A DNA stretch of 64,000 bases from Candidatus Pseudoscillospira falkowii (GTDB taxonomy: Bacteria; Bacillota; Clostridia; Oscillospirales; Oscillospiraceae). The notes below the pieces were generated by a model, which saw only the letters and a list, made by a program, of their open reading frames with translations, did no database searches and was not told where the DNA came from. Location: positions 1 to 64,000 of the forward strand of contig CAJFFX010000003.1 of NCBI GenBank assembly GCA_904374485.1, given 5' to 3'. The translations under genes and the position numbers were made by a program. Below are positions 17,516 through 26,954 of this stretch, one piece after another. Numbering within the stretch: position 1 is the first letter of the stretch; each line of letters opens with the position of its first letter.

Positions 17516-17908
17516 ATGAAACGATGGCTGCAAAATCTCATGTCCGGCCGCTACGGCAGCGACGAACTCAGCTTTGTGCTGCTGATGCTCTATCTCGGCG
17601 TGTGTATTTTCGCCATGTTCACGCACCTGCGGATCTTCCAGCTTCTGGGGCTGGCCATCATTCTGTGGGCCTTTTTCCGCATCCTCTCCCGCAATATCCC
17701 GGCCCGCCGGGCGGAAAACGCCGCGTTCCTCGGCTTTCTCTCCCGCACCGGCGCGAACCGCCGCGCCCGCCGGGCCCGCCGCCAGGACAAGGAGCACCGC
17801 TATTACCGCTGCAAACAGTGCGGCGCCATCATGCGCGTGCCCCGCGGCGTGGGAAAGATCGAGATCACCTGCCCCAAGTGCGGCGCAAAGCTGACGAAAA
17901 AAGTATGA
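17516..17908 (+). CDS. Small membrane protein with C-terminal zinc ribbon
   Basis: TM segments, then RCKQCGAIMRVPRGVGKIEITCPKCGAKLTKKV (two CxxC). Confidence 0.75.
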   Translation: MKRWLQNLMSGRYGSDELSFVLLMLYLGVCIFAMFTHLRIFQLLGLAIILWAFFRILSRNIPARRAENAAFLGFLSRTGANRRARRARRQDKEHRYYRCKQCGAIMRVPRGVGKIEITCPKCGAKLTKKV

Positions 17909-18912
17909 AACAGAAGACGCCGCCCCTGGGGAAGGACGTATTTGCCTTTGCCTTTGAAAACAAGCGCTACCATACCCTGGCCTACGAAAACCGGCTCCGG
18001 GGTTATAAACTGCACAAGGCTGTGATCGATGCCGGCTTCACCTGCCCCAATCTCGACGGGACCAGGGGAACCGGCGGCTGCATTTTCTGCAGCGGCGGCA
18101 GCGGCTATTTCACCGCACCCGCCGCTCTTTCCATCGAGGCGCAGCTGGCACGCGAGCTGGAACGGCTGCGCCGCAGGGACCCCCGCGCCCGGGCAGCGGC
18201 CTATTTCCAGGCCCACACCAATACCTACGCCCCCGCAGCCGTCCTGCGCGATCTCTACGAGCGGGCCCTGGCCTGCCCCGGCATCGAGAGTCTCGCCATC
18301 GCCACCCGGCCGGATACGCTGCCGCAGGACGTGCTGGATCTGCTGGAAAAACTCTCCCACCGCACGGCGCTCACCGTAGAGCTGGGGCTGCAGACTATGC
18401 ACGACGAGACCGCTGCGCGCGTCAACCGCTGTTATCCCCTCAGCACATTCGAGCATGCATTCCATGGGCTGAAAGAGCACGGAATCCGCGTCTGCGTACA
18501 TCTCATCAACGGCCTGCCCGGCGAAACGGCGGAGATGATGCTGCAGAGCGCGGCTTATTTGGGGCAGCTGCGGCCGGACGCCGTGAAGCTGCAAATGCTG
18601 CACATCATCCGCGGCACCGCGATGGAACCTCTCTTCATCAGCGGACAATACCGCCCCATGTCCTTGGAGGAATATGTGCGCCTTGTCTGCTGCCAGCTGG
18701 AGCTGCTGCCGCCGGAAACGGTGATCGAGCGCCTCACCGGCGACGGCGACAAGAAAACCCTCCTGGCCCCGGACTGGACCCGGGACAAGATCCGCGTGCT
18801 GGGCGGCATCGACCAGACCCTGGCCCGCTGGAACAGCTGGCAGGGCCACTTCTTTTCCGCCCCGGAAGCGCGCATCCGGGATTTTCTGCGCGCCCCCTCC
18901 TCCCCTCTTTGA
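17905..18912 (+). CDS. TIGR01212-type radical SAM protein
   Basis: ATGA overlap with upstream gene; CPNLDGTRGTGGCIFCSGGSGYF cluster motif, YFQAHTNTYAP, ELGLQTMHDETA. Confidence 0.85.
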   Translation: MKQKTPPLGKDVFAFAFENKRYHTLAYENRLRGYKLHKAVIDAGFTCPNLDGTRGTGGCIFCSGGSGYFTAPAALSIEAQLARELERLRRRDPRARAAAYFQAHTNTYAPAAVLRDLYERALACPGIESLAIATRPDTLPQDVLDLLEKLSHRTALTVELGLQTMHDETAARVNRCYPLSTFEHAFHGLKEHGIRVCVHLINGLPGETAEMMLQSAAYLGQLRPDAVKLQMLHIIRGTAMEPLFISGQYRPMSLEEYVRLVCCQLELLPPETVIERLTGDGDKKTLLAPDWTRDKIRVLGGIDQTLARWNSWQGHFFSAPEARIRDFLRAPSSPL

Positions 18913-19036
18913 ACCCAAGCGGATGCTCCGTGGGAGCACCCGCTTTTTCTTTTCGAAAACGGCCTCCCCCGCCCCTTTACAAGCGGATTTTCCCTATGCT
19001 ATACTGGCAGACAGCCAGGAAAGGAAGCGATTCTGC

Positions 19037-20005
19037 ATGCATAAAGGATCTCTGCTGACAAAGCCTTTCATTGTGGGACTCATCGCCTGCGGCTGCTGCG
19101 CCCTCTGGGGCAGCGCCTACCCCTGCATCAAGCTGGGCTACGCCATGTTTTCCGTGGATACCGCCAGCGTGCCCTCGGTGATCCTGTTTGCGGGCATGCG
19201 CTTTTTCCTCGCCGGGTGGCTGGCTCTGGCCATCGGCTCCATTGCAGCCCGGCAGCTGCTGGCGCCCCGGGCGAAGCGCACCTGGCGCCACATCGGCGTT
19301 TTGAGCCTGTTTCAAACGATCCTGCAGTATTTCCTCTTTTACATCGGCCTGGCCCACACCAGCGGCGTCAAAGGTTCCATCATCGGCTCAGCCGGCGTGT
19401 TCGCAGCGCTGCTGGTGGCGGTGTTTCTTTTCCGCCAGGAGCGCATGGAGGGCCGGAAGCTGCTGGGCTGCGTCGTCGGCTTTGCCGGCGTGATGCTGAT
19501 CAACCTGGGCCAGGGCGGCCTGGGCGGCGGCTTTGCCCCGATGGGCGAGGGCTTCCTGCTGCTCTCCACGGTGTCCTACGCCTTTTCCTCGGTCTTTCTC
19601 AAGCGCTTCAGCGCCGAGGACGACCCGGTCCTGCTCTCGGGCTGGCAGTTCGTGCTGGGCGGCGCAGTGATGATACTCGCCGGCACGGCCCTGGGCGGAC
19701 GCGTCGGAGCCTTGGCGCCCCTGGCGCCGCTGATGCTGCTGTACCTCGGCTGCATCAGCGCGGTGGCCTATTCCCTGTGGGGCATCCTTTTGAAATACAA
19801 CCCCGTTTCCCGGGTGACGGTATTCAGCTTCATGACGCCGGTGTTTGGCGTGCTGCTTTCGGCGGCGCTGCTCCGGGAGACCAACACGCCCCACGGCGCC
19901 GTCTGCGCCGCAGCCCTGGTGCTGGTGTGCATCGGCATCTGCCTTGTCAACCGTGCCGGCGCACCAAAGGATGCGCCGGCAGATACAATAACAAAAGAAA
20001 ACTGA
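19037..20005 (+). CDS. EamA/DMT family transporter
   Basis: About 10 TM helices in two repeats; CALWGSAYPCIKLGY and VTVFSFMTPVFGVLLSAALLRE. Confidence 0.85.
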   Translation: MHKGSLLTKPFIVGLIACGCCALWGSAYPCIKLGYAMFSVDTASVPSVILFAGMRFFLAGWLALAIGSIAARQLLAPRAKRTWRHIGVLSLFQTILQYFLFYIGLAHTSGVKGSIIGSAGVFAALLVAVFLFRQERMEGRKLLGCVVGFAGVMLINLGQGGLGGGFAPMGEGFLLLSTVSYAFSSVFLKRFSAEDDPVLLSGWQFVLGGAVMILAGTALGGRVGALAPLAPLMLLYLGCISAVAYSLWGILLKYNPVSRVTVFSFMTPVFGVLLSAALLRETNTPHGAVCAAALVLVCIGICLVNRAGAPKDAPADTITKEN

Positions 20006-20027
20006 TCTTTCCGGAGGGAACCGATCC

Positions 20028-20777
20028 ATGACCTGTGAAGAGATCCTACCCATCGCCGCGCGCATCGGCCGCGGCCTGCTGGAGTCCGGCGCGGAGGCCT
20101 ACCGGGTGGAGGACTCCGTCCACCATGTGGTGGAGGCCTACGACCTGGGCGCCTGCGAGGTGTTCTCCATCCCCAACTATCTGCATATCGACCTGATCGC
20201 TAAAGACGGCGTGCCCCATTCCAATATGTGCCGCGCCTCCAGCCTGAAAAGCGTGGACCTGGAAAAGCTCAACGCCCTGAACGACCTGTGCCGCTCCATC
20301 GCCAGAAACAAGCCCGGTGCCGAGGAGATCCGCGCCCGGCTGGACGAGATCGACCGCACCCGGCAGTACAGCCTGCCCCTGCAGATGCTGGCCTACGCCG
20401 TCGGCTCGGCGGGCTTCGCCCTGTTCTGGGGCGGCGTGGCCCTGGACGCCGCGGCGGCCGCCGTCATCGGCTGCGCCGTGGCCGCGGCCATGTTCCTCAT
20501 GGGCCGGCTGGAAGCGAACCTCTTTTACAAGAGCATCCTCGCCAGCGCCCTCAGCGCACTGCTGGCCGTGGCTTTCGTTTCCCTGGGCTTCGGCCTCCAT
20601 CGCAGCGAGATCATCATCGGCGTGTTCATGACGCTGCTGCCGGGCGTGATGATCACCAATTTCATGCGCGAGATCATCGTGGGCGACTGGCTCACCGGCA
20701 TCACAAAGCTGGTGGAAGCCCTGCTGATCGCCACCGGCATCGCCCTGGGCACCGGTATCGTGCTGGCGTTTCTGTGA
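20028..20777 (+). CDS. Threonine/serine exporter ThrE family, N-terminal-type subunit
   Basis: GRGLLESGAEAYRVEDSVHHV...IDLIAKDG then TM region LLPGVMITNFMREIIVGD. Confidence 0.88.
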   Translation: MTCEEILPIAARIGRGLLESGAEAYRVEDSVHHVVEAYDLGACEVFSIPNYLHIDLIAKDGVPHSNMCRASSLKSVDLEKLNALNDLCRSIARNKPGAEEIRARLDEIDRTRQYSLPLQMLAYAVGSAGFALFWGGVALDAAAAAVIGCAVAAAMFLMGRLEANLFYKSILASALSALLAVAFVSLGFGLHRSEIIIGVFMTLLPGVMITNFMREIIVGDWLTGITKLVEALLIATGIALGTGIVLAFL

Positions 20778-20786
20778 GGTGAAACC

Positions 20787-21245
20787 ATGGATGTGACGTA
20801 TTTTCTCCCTGTTCTCTATGCTTTCGTGGCCTGTCTCGGCTTCGGCGGCCTTTATAATCTCCATGGACGGCCCATTTTTTGGGCCGCCGTGGGCGGGGCC
20901 TTGGGCTGGCTGGCCTATCTGCTGACCCTTCTGTTCGCCCCGGACCTGTTCGCCGGCTTTGTCAGCGCGGCGGTTGTGGCCTTTTATGCCGAGGTCCTGG
21001 CCCGGCTGCAGAAGCGCACCGTCACCACCTACCTTCTCATCGGCATCATTCCCATGGTGCCCGGCGCGGGCATTTACCACACCATGGAATACTGCATCCA
21101 GGGCAACACCGCCCTGTTCATCGAAGAGGGCCTGCACACCCTGGGCATGGCTGGGGCCCTGGCCATCGGCATCCTGGTGGTGGAATCCACCTGGCGCATG
21201 ATCCGCCAGATGCAGCGCCGCCGGGAGCACGCATCCTCCCGCTGA
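20787..21245 (+). CDS. Threonine/serine exporter family, C-terminal-type subunit
   Basis: TM protein with LIGIIPMVPGAGIYHTMEYCIQGN; adjacent to the partner subunit. Confidence 0.88.
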   Translation: MDVTYFLPVLYAFVACLGFGGLYNLHGRPIFWAAVGGALGWLAYLLTLLFAPDLFAGFVSAAVVAFYAEVLARLQKRTVTTYLLIGIIPMVPGAGIYHTMEYCIQGNTALFIEEGLHTLGMAGALAIGILVVESTWRMIRQMQRRREHASSR

Positions 21246-21428
21246 AGCCGCCGGCGTCCCCGCAAAGTGCGGGGCGCCGGCATTTTTCGCGCCGCCCGGC
21301 GCCAAATATTTAAATAATTTCTTAAATTTTTTCACACTTTGGACATAAATTCCCCTTACAATAAGGGGCACAAACGGGGCGCGGACCGCGCCGCCCCTTT
21401 TTTGACTGTATCCCAGGAGGTAATCGCC

Positions 21429-22976
21429 ATGTATGATGAACAGAATCGTCCTTTGAATCATAACGGCTCCGCCGGTGAAAACGGCGCTGCCGACACGCCC
21501 AAAAACGAGCCCTACCGCTGGAGCACCCCCGCGCCGGAGAGCGGCGCCTATCACACCGCCGGCGGCCAGAAGGAAAGCATCCCCGCCAGTACGCCCCAGG
21601 CTGGGCAAAGCGCCCAGCCCCGGCAGGCCCCGCCCGCCAGCCAGCCCTACACCGCCCAGCCCCAGCAGAACGCCCCCTTCCACGGCGGCGGAAACGGCAA
21701 TGGCTTCCATGGCAATGGAAACGGCGGAAACGGCAGCGGCGGCCCCCGCCGCCGCAAAAAGGGCGGCGCCGGGAAATATATCGCCGTGGCCCTGGTCTGC
21801 GCCTTGTGCGGCGGCCTGGTGGGCGGCATTTTCGGCGGCGGCATCGGCCAGTACCTTTTCCGCGCTTCCACCACCGTACACGTCAGCGATCGCACCGTCA
21901 GCGATGTGAAGGAAGTGAAGGTGGACGGCCAGACGGAGATGAGCAACGCTGAAAACTACGCGGCCAACGTCAACTCCGTGGTCAGCATCAATGTGGGCAC
22001 GGAGACCAACTTCTTCGGCCGCATCGTGGAGCAGGCCTCCTCCGGCTCCGGCTTTATCCTGACATCCGACGGCTATATCCTGACCAACTACCATGTGGTC
22101 GACGGCGCTTCCACCATCGAGGTGACTACCTACGCCGGCGACACCTTTGAAGCCAAATACATCGGCGGCGACGAGGACTACGATATCGCCGTCATCAAGG
22201 TGGACGCCACCGGTCTCTCCCCCGTGACCATCGGCGACAGCGACGAGGTCCATGTGGGCGACAACGTCATCGCCATCGGCAACCCCCTGGGCGAGCTGAC
22301 CTTCTCCCTGACCTCCGGCTCCGTCTCGGCGGCCAACCGCGCCATCACCGTGGAGGACACGCCCTTCAACATGATCCAGGTGGACTGCTCCATCAACCCC
22401 GGCAACTCCGGCGGCCCCCTGCTGAACAGCTACGGCGAGGTCATCGGCATCGTGTCTGCCAAATACTCCACCTACGGCGACACCACCGTGGAGGGCCTGG
22501 GCTTCGCCATCCCCATCAACGACGTGTACGCCATGGTGCAGGACATCATGGAAAACGGCTATGTGACCGATAAGGCCTCCCTGGGCATCTACGGCACCAG
22601 CGTGACGCAGCAGCTGCAGATGCAGTACAACCTGCCCGTATCCGGCGGCGTGTACGTCTTCAGCGTCGAGCCCGACGGCACCGCCGCCGCCAGCGGCCTG
22701 CGCGCCGGCGACATCATCGTCAAGCTCGGCGACAAGGAGATCACCTCCATGTCCGACCTGGTCAGCGCCAAGAAGGGCTACCGCGCCGGCGACACGGAAA
22801 CCATGGTGGTCAACCGCAGCGGCGAGGAAGTCACCATCGATTTCACCTTCGACAGCGAACCCCAGGATACGAACGACGCATCCACTACTGCCACGCCGGA
22901 CGACAGCCGGAATGACGATTCCTACAGCTACGGCTATGGCTATGACCCCTACAGCTTCTTTGACTGGATCGCATAA
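21429..22976 (+). CDS. HtrA/DegP-like S1C serine protease with PDZ domain
   Basis: Gly/Pro-rich N-terminus, one TM, GSGFILTSDGYILTNYHVV, NPGNSGGPLLN, PDZ VEPDGTAAASGLRAGDIIVKLG. Confidence 0.92.
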   Translation: MYDEQNRPLNHNGSAGENGAADTPKNEPYRWSTPAPESGAYHTAGGQKESIPASTPQAGQSAQPRQAPPASQPYTAQPQQNAPFHGGGNGNGFHGNGNGGNGSGGPRRRKKGGAGKYIAVALVCALCGGLVGGIFGGGIGQYLFRASTTVHVSDRTVSDVKEVKVDGQTEMSNAENYAANVNSVVSINVGTETNFFGRIVEQASSGSGFILTSDGYILTNYHVVDGASTIEVTTYAGDTFEAKYIGGDEDYDIAVIKVDATGLSPVTIGDSDEVHVGDNVIAIGNPLGELTFSLTSGSVSAANRAITVEDTPFNMIQVDCSINPGNSGGPLLNSYGEVIGIVSAKYSTYGDTTVEGLGFAIPINDVYAMVQDIMENGYVTDKASLGIYGTSVTQQLQMQYNLPVSGGVYVFSVEPDGTAAASGLRAGDIIVKLGDKEITSMSDLVSAKKGYRAGDTETMVVNRSGEEVTIDFTFDSEPQDTNDASTTATPDDSRNDDSYSYGYGYDPYSFFDWIA

Positions 22977-22981
22977 CGCGC

Positions 22982-23023
22982 AGCCGGTTCGAAGCGGAAC
23001 CTGCGGTTTCGCTTCGGGCCGGC
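22982..23023 (+). terminator. Intrinsic terminator
   Basis: AGCCGG-ttc-GAAGCG...CGCTTC-ggg-CCGGCT followed by TTTTTC. Confidence 0.75.
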
Positions 23024-23073
23024 TTTTTCTTTCCCGCGGCGTCCTCCATTTTTGTTGACTGCTCCATAAATTT

Positions 23074-23103
23074 GTTGACAACTCAACCTTTCTGTGATAT
23101 AGT
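23074..23103 (+). promoter_or_regulatory. Promoter/operator of marR-adh-aldh operon
   Basis: TTGACA-N17-TATAGT with GTTGA-N4-TCAAC dyad over the -35; TTTGTTGAC also occurs 20 bp upstream. Confidence 0.7.
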
Positions 23104-23137
23104 GCTGCTGCTCGATCGGAGCAGAAAGGATGGCGTT

Positions 23138-23599
23138 ATGGATTTTTCCGACACCGCGACGCGATTCGACCGCTACATCGCCCTGACCTCCTCCTCGCTG
23201 AAGGACATCGCTCGGCTCAAGGCCGCGAAAATGGAAAAATACGGCCTGTCCGTCGTCCACACCGACTGCCTGTGGCATCTCTACACCGCCGGCAGCGGCG
23301 GCATGACCCAGCGGGAATTGTCCGAGCGGGAGCACGTGGACCGCGCCCAGATCTCCCGCGTGCTGCGGGAATTGTGCCGGGAGGGGTACGTGGCGCGCAA
23401 AGAGGGCGCCGGGACTTACAAGCATCCCTATGTCCTCACCGCTGCCGGCAGCGCCGTGGCCGGCGAGATCAACGGCATCGTTCTGGAGATCAACCACTTC
23501 GTCAGCGACGAGATCCCCCGGGAGGACCTGATCCTTTTTTACAAGACCCTGGAGACCATCGCCCGCAACCTGCAGCGGGCGGTGGAACATTACACATGA
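23138..23599 (+). CDS. MarR family transcriptional regulator
   Basis: HTH MTQRELSEREHVDRAQISRVLRELCREGYVARK. Confidence 0.88.
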   Translation: MDFSDTATRFDRYIALTSSSLKDIARLKAAKMEKYGLSVVHTDCLWHLYTAGSGGMTQRELSEREHVDRAQISRVLRELCREGYVARKEGAGTYKHPYVLTAAGSAVAGEINGIVLEINHFVSDEIPREDLILFYKTLETIARNLQRAVEHYT

Positions 23600-23603
23600 T
23601 AGG

Positions 23604-24824
23604 ATGGATCTGCTTATGAACGCATTTTTCAAGCTTTACTGCCGCGCGTATCAGACGGTGTTCCGCCTGGCGCTGCCGGTGCTCCCCTACCGCGAGCCCC
23701 GGATCCTGGGAGAACTGAAGGATCTGCCGCTGTTTCTGCAGCAGCAGAAGATCTCCGCCGTGCTCCTGATCACCGACAAGCCCCTGCGCGCCCTGGATAT
23801 GACCCGGGGCCTGGAAAACGACCTCTCCGCCCACGGCATCGCCTGCGCCGTGTTCGACGATGTGGTGCCCAACCCCACCGTGCAAAACGTGGAGGACTGC
23901 CGTGCCGCCTACCTGGAAAGCGGCGCCCAGGCCATGATCGCCTTCGGCGGCGGCTCCGTCATGGACTGTGCCAAGGCCGCCGGCGCCCGGGTGGCCCGGC
24001 CCGGCAAACCCGTTCAGAAAATGGGCGGTCTTTTGAAGGTGCTGCGCAAAACGCCCATGCTCATCGCCGTGCCCACCACCGCCGGCACCGGCAGCGAAAC
24101 CACCCTGGCCGCCGTCATTACCGATCCCGCCGCGCACCACAAATATCCCATCAACGACTTTGTGCTGATCCCGGACTACGCCGTGCTGGACTACCGGGTG
24201 ACCCTGGGCCTGCCGCCCATGATCACCGCCACCACCGGCATGGACGCCATGACCCACGCGGTGGAAGCCTATATCGGCCGCTCCACCAACGCCCTGACCC
24301 GTGCCATGGCCGAGGAGGCCGTGGTGCTGATCGTCCAGTATCTGCAGCGCGCCTGGCGCGACGGCAGCGACGCCGAGGCCCGCGCCAAAATGCTCCGGGC
24401 CGCCTACTGCGCCGGCATCGCCTTCACCCGCTCCTATGTGGGCTATGTCCACGGCGTGGCCCATTCCCTCGGCGGACGGTACGGCGTGCCCCACGGCCTG
24501 GCCAACGCTGTGATCCTGCCCTATTTCCTGGAGGAATACGGCCCGAGCTGCCGCAAAAAGCTGGCCCGCCTCGCCCGCAAGGCCGGTTTGGCCGGCGGCA
24601 ACGCCTCCGACAGCGCCGCCGCCCAGGCCATGATCGACTGGATCAAACAGGCCAACGCCGCCATGGGTATCCCCACCTCCATCCCAGAGATCCGCAAAGA
24701 GGACATCCCCGCCATGGCCGCCTACGCCGCCAAGGAATCCAATCCCCTCTACCCCGTGCCGAAGCTCATGGACCGACACGAACTGGAAGCCATGTATCTC
24801 AAACTGATGCCCAAGGAGGTCTGA
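23604..24824 (+). CDS. Iron-containing alcohol dehydrogenase
   Basis: MIAFGGGSVMDCAKAAG; TTAGTGSETTLAAVITD; GMDAMTHAVEAYIG; VHGVAHSLGGRYGVPHGLANAVILP. Confidence 0.93.
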   Translation: MDLLMNAFFKLYCRAYQTVFRLALPVLPYREPRILGELKDLPLFLQQQKISAVLLITDKPLRALDMTRGLENDLSAHGIACAVFDDVVPNPTVQNVEDCRAAYLESGAQAMIAFGGGSVMDCAKAAGARVARPGKPVQKMGGLLKVLRKTPMLIAVPTTAGTGSETTLAAVITDPAAHHKYPINDFVLIPDYAVLDYRVTLGLPPMITATTGMDAMTHAVEAYIGRSTNALTRAMAEEAVVLIVQYLQRAWRDGSDAEARAKMLRAAYCAGIAFTRSYVGYVHGVAHSLGGRYGVPHGLANAVILPYFLEEYGPSCRKKLARLARKAGLAGGNASDSAAAQAMIDWIKQANAAMGIPTSIPEIRKEDIPAMAAYAAKESNPLYPVPKLMDRHELEAMYLKLMPKEV

Positions 24825-24828
24825 AGCC

Positions 24829-26199
24829 ATGAAAATCGAAGAAACCATGATCGCCCAGCGCCGCTTCTTCCGCACCGGCAAAACGCTGCCCCTCTCCTTC
24901 CGCTATGAAGCCCTGGATAAACTGCGCCGCTCCATCCTCGCCCACGAGGACGACATCAACGCCGCCCTGAAGGCCGATCTGAACAAATCCCCCATGGAGA
25001 GCTATATGTGCGAGGTGGGCATGACCCTCTCCGAGCTTTCCTATGTCCGCAAGCATCTGGGCCGCTGGGCAAAGGACACCCATGTCCTGACGCCCCTGGC
25101 CCAGTTCCACGCCAAAAGCTACAAGGTTCACCAGCCCTACGGCGTGGTGCTGATCATGTCCCCTTGGAACTATCCCTTCATGCTGACGCTGGACCCGCTG
25201 ATCGGCGCCATCGCCGCGGGCAACTGCTGCGTGGTGAAACCCTCGGCCTATTCCCCCGCCACCTCCGCCATCATCCGCACCATCGTCGGCGAATGCTTCC
25301 CGCCGGAGTACATCACCGTCGTGGAGGGCGGCCGGGCCGAAAACCAGGCCCTGCTGGACCAGAAATTCGACTACATTTTCTTCACCGGCGGCGTGACCGT
25401 GGGCACCGAGGTGATGACGAAGGCCGCCAAGCACCTGACCCCCGTCACGCTGGAACTGGGCGGCAAGAGCCCCTGCATCGTCGACCGCACCGCCAAGCTG
25501 GATCTGGCGGCCAAGCGTCTGGTGTTCGGCAAGCTGCTCAACTGCGGCCAGACCTGCGTGGCCCCGGACTACCTGCTCATCGAGCGCAGCGTCAAAGACG
25601 AATTCCTGGGATATGTACGCAAATGGATCGCCGCCATGTACGGCGAAAACGCCCTCGAAAACGACGGCTATGTGAAAATGATCAACCAAAAGCACTTCGA
25701 CCGCGTCTGCGGCCTGATCGACCCGGCCAAGGTGGTCATCGGCGGCGGCGCCGACCCGGCCACGCTGAAGATCCAGCCCACGGTGATGGACAACGTCACG
25801 CCCGAGGACGCCGTGATGCAGGAGGAGATCTTCGGCCCGGTGCTGCCGGTGCTGACCTTCGACACCATCGAGGAGGCCGAAGACTTCGTCCGCGACCGAC
25901 CTCATCCCCTAGCCCTCTACCTCTTCACCGAGAGCAAGGCCGTGAAGGAGCGCTTTTTGCGCCGGGTGTCCTTCGGCGGCGGCTGCATCAACGACACCAT
26001 CATCCACCTGGCCACCAGCCGCATGGCCTTCGGCGGCGTGGGCAACAGCGGCATGGGCTCCTACCACGGGAAAAAGAGCTTCGACACCTTCAGCCATGAA
26101 AAGAGCATCGTGGACAAGTCCACCTGGATGGACCTGCCCATGCGCTACGCGCCCTATACCAAGACGGGCGCCAAGTTGATCCGCATGTTTATGAAATAA
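24829..26199 (+). CDS. Aldehyde dehydrogenase family protein
   Basis: ELGGKSPCIVD, NCGQTCVAPDYLL, PWNYPFMLTLDPLIGAIAAGN. Confidence 0.93.
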   Translation: MKIEETMIAQRRFFRTGKTLPLSFRYEALDKLRRSILAHEDDINAALKADLNKSPMESYMCEVGMTLSELSYVRKHLGRWAKDTHVLTPLAQFHAKSYKVHQPYGVVLIMSPWNYPFMLTLDPLIGAIAAGNCCVVKPSAYSPATSAIIRTIVGECFPPEYITVVEGGRAENQALLDQKFDYIFFTGGVTVGTEVMTKAAKHLTPVTLELGGKSPCIVDRTAKLDLAAKRLVFGKLLNCGQTCVAPDYLLIERSVKDEFLGYVRKWIAAMYGENALENDGYVKMINQKHFDRVCGLIDPAKVVIGGGADPATLKIQPTVMDNVTPEDAVMQEEIFGPVLPVLTFDTIEEAEDFVRDRPHPLALYLFTESKAVKERFLRRVSFGGGCINDTIIHLATSRMAFGGVGNSGMGSYHGKKSFDTFSHEKSIVDKSTWMDLPMRYAPYTKTGAKLIRMFMK

Positions 26200-26215
26200 A
26201 TTTTCAAAGGGGGGA

Positions 26216-26244
26216 CAGCCGCCCGGCGATTTGCCGGGCGGCTG
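26216..26244. terminator. Terminator between convergent aldh and V-ATPase operon
   Basis: CAGCCGCCCGGC-GATTT-GCCGGGCGGCTG followed by TTTTTTT. Confidence 0.8.
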
Positions 26245-26254
26245 TTTTTTTGCT

Positions 26255-26938
26255 TCACGGCGGGTCCGCGTCCAGAACCCGGGCGTCCTCCGCCCGCCGC
26301 GCTTCGATGGATTCTTTGAGCAGCAGATCCTTCACCTTCATCAAGCGGACGGTGGCCGAGCGCTCGTTTTCGTCCAGCTTCATGGCGATGGCGCGGAGCG
26401 CCTCCTCCATTTCCGGGATCTTCACATACTCCAGGGCGTTGACCCGGCGGCGGGTCCGCTCGATCTCCCCAGCCAAAAGCTGGACGGTCTTTTCCGCTGC
26501 GGCCAGGCGGAGCATGTCCTGAAACACCGCCGCCAGCGCGTCCGCAGCGTCGTCCAGCTCGCCGGAGGTGAAGGCGAAGCCATAGGGGCAGCCCTCCCCG
26601 TCCGCGCCGCGGCGAAGGCGATATTCCGGCGTTTTCACCGATAGGACGCTCCGGAATCGCACCTCCAGCGCCGCGCTTTGGGCGGGACAGAGCAGGGCCG
26701 TTTCCAGCCCCGCGGCGGACATGAGGCCCGCAGCTGCCGTGAAAGCCCCCCGGGCGCGCAGCAGCCCCTCCTCCACCTCCCGGCGGAGGGCGCGGCTCTC
26801 CCGCACGGTCTCCAGAAACCGGCGCATCATCTCGTCCCGCTTGTCCTTGAGCAGCTTGTGGCCGCGGCGGGCCGTCCGGAGTCGCTCCTTGAGCCGGGTC
26901 AGCTCCTGCCGGGTGGGATTGATGGCAGCGCTGGGCAA
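26255..26938 (-). CDS. V-type ATP synthase subunit D (TTG start proposed)
   Basis: PSAAINPTRQELTRLKERLRTARRGHKLLKDKRDEMMRRF; gene order B-D. Confidence 0.9.
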   Translation of the reverse strand: MPSAAINPTRQELTRLKERLRTARRGHKLLKDKRDEMMRRFLETVRESRALRREVEEGLLRARGAFTAAAGLMSAAGLETALLCPAQSAALEVRFRSVLSVKTPEYRLRRGADGEGCPYGFAFTSGELDDAADALAAVFQDMLRLAAAEKTVQLLAGEIERTRRRVNALEYVKIPEMEEALRAIAMKLDENERSATVRLMKVKDLLLKESIEARRAEDARVLDADPP

Positions 26939-26954
26939 TTCGCTCCGCCCCCTT

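Noticed and set aside
20046-23081. 1011-aa minus-strand ORF spanning several plus-strand genes
   Set aside because: Crosses intergenic regions of well-supported thrE, exporter and htrA genes; low-complexity composition.
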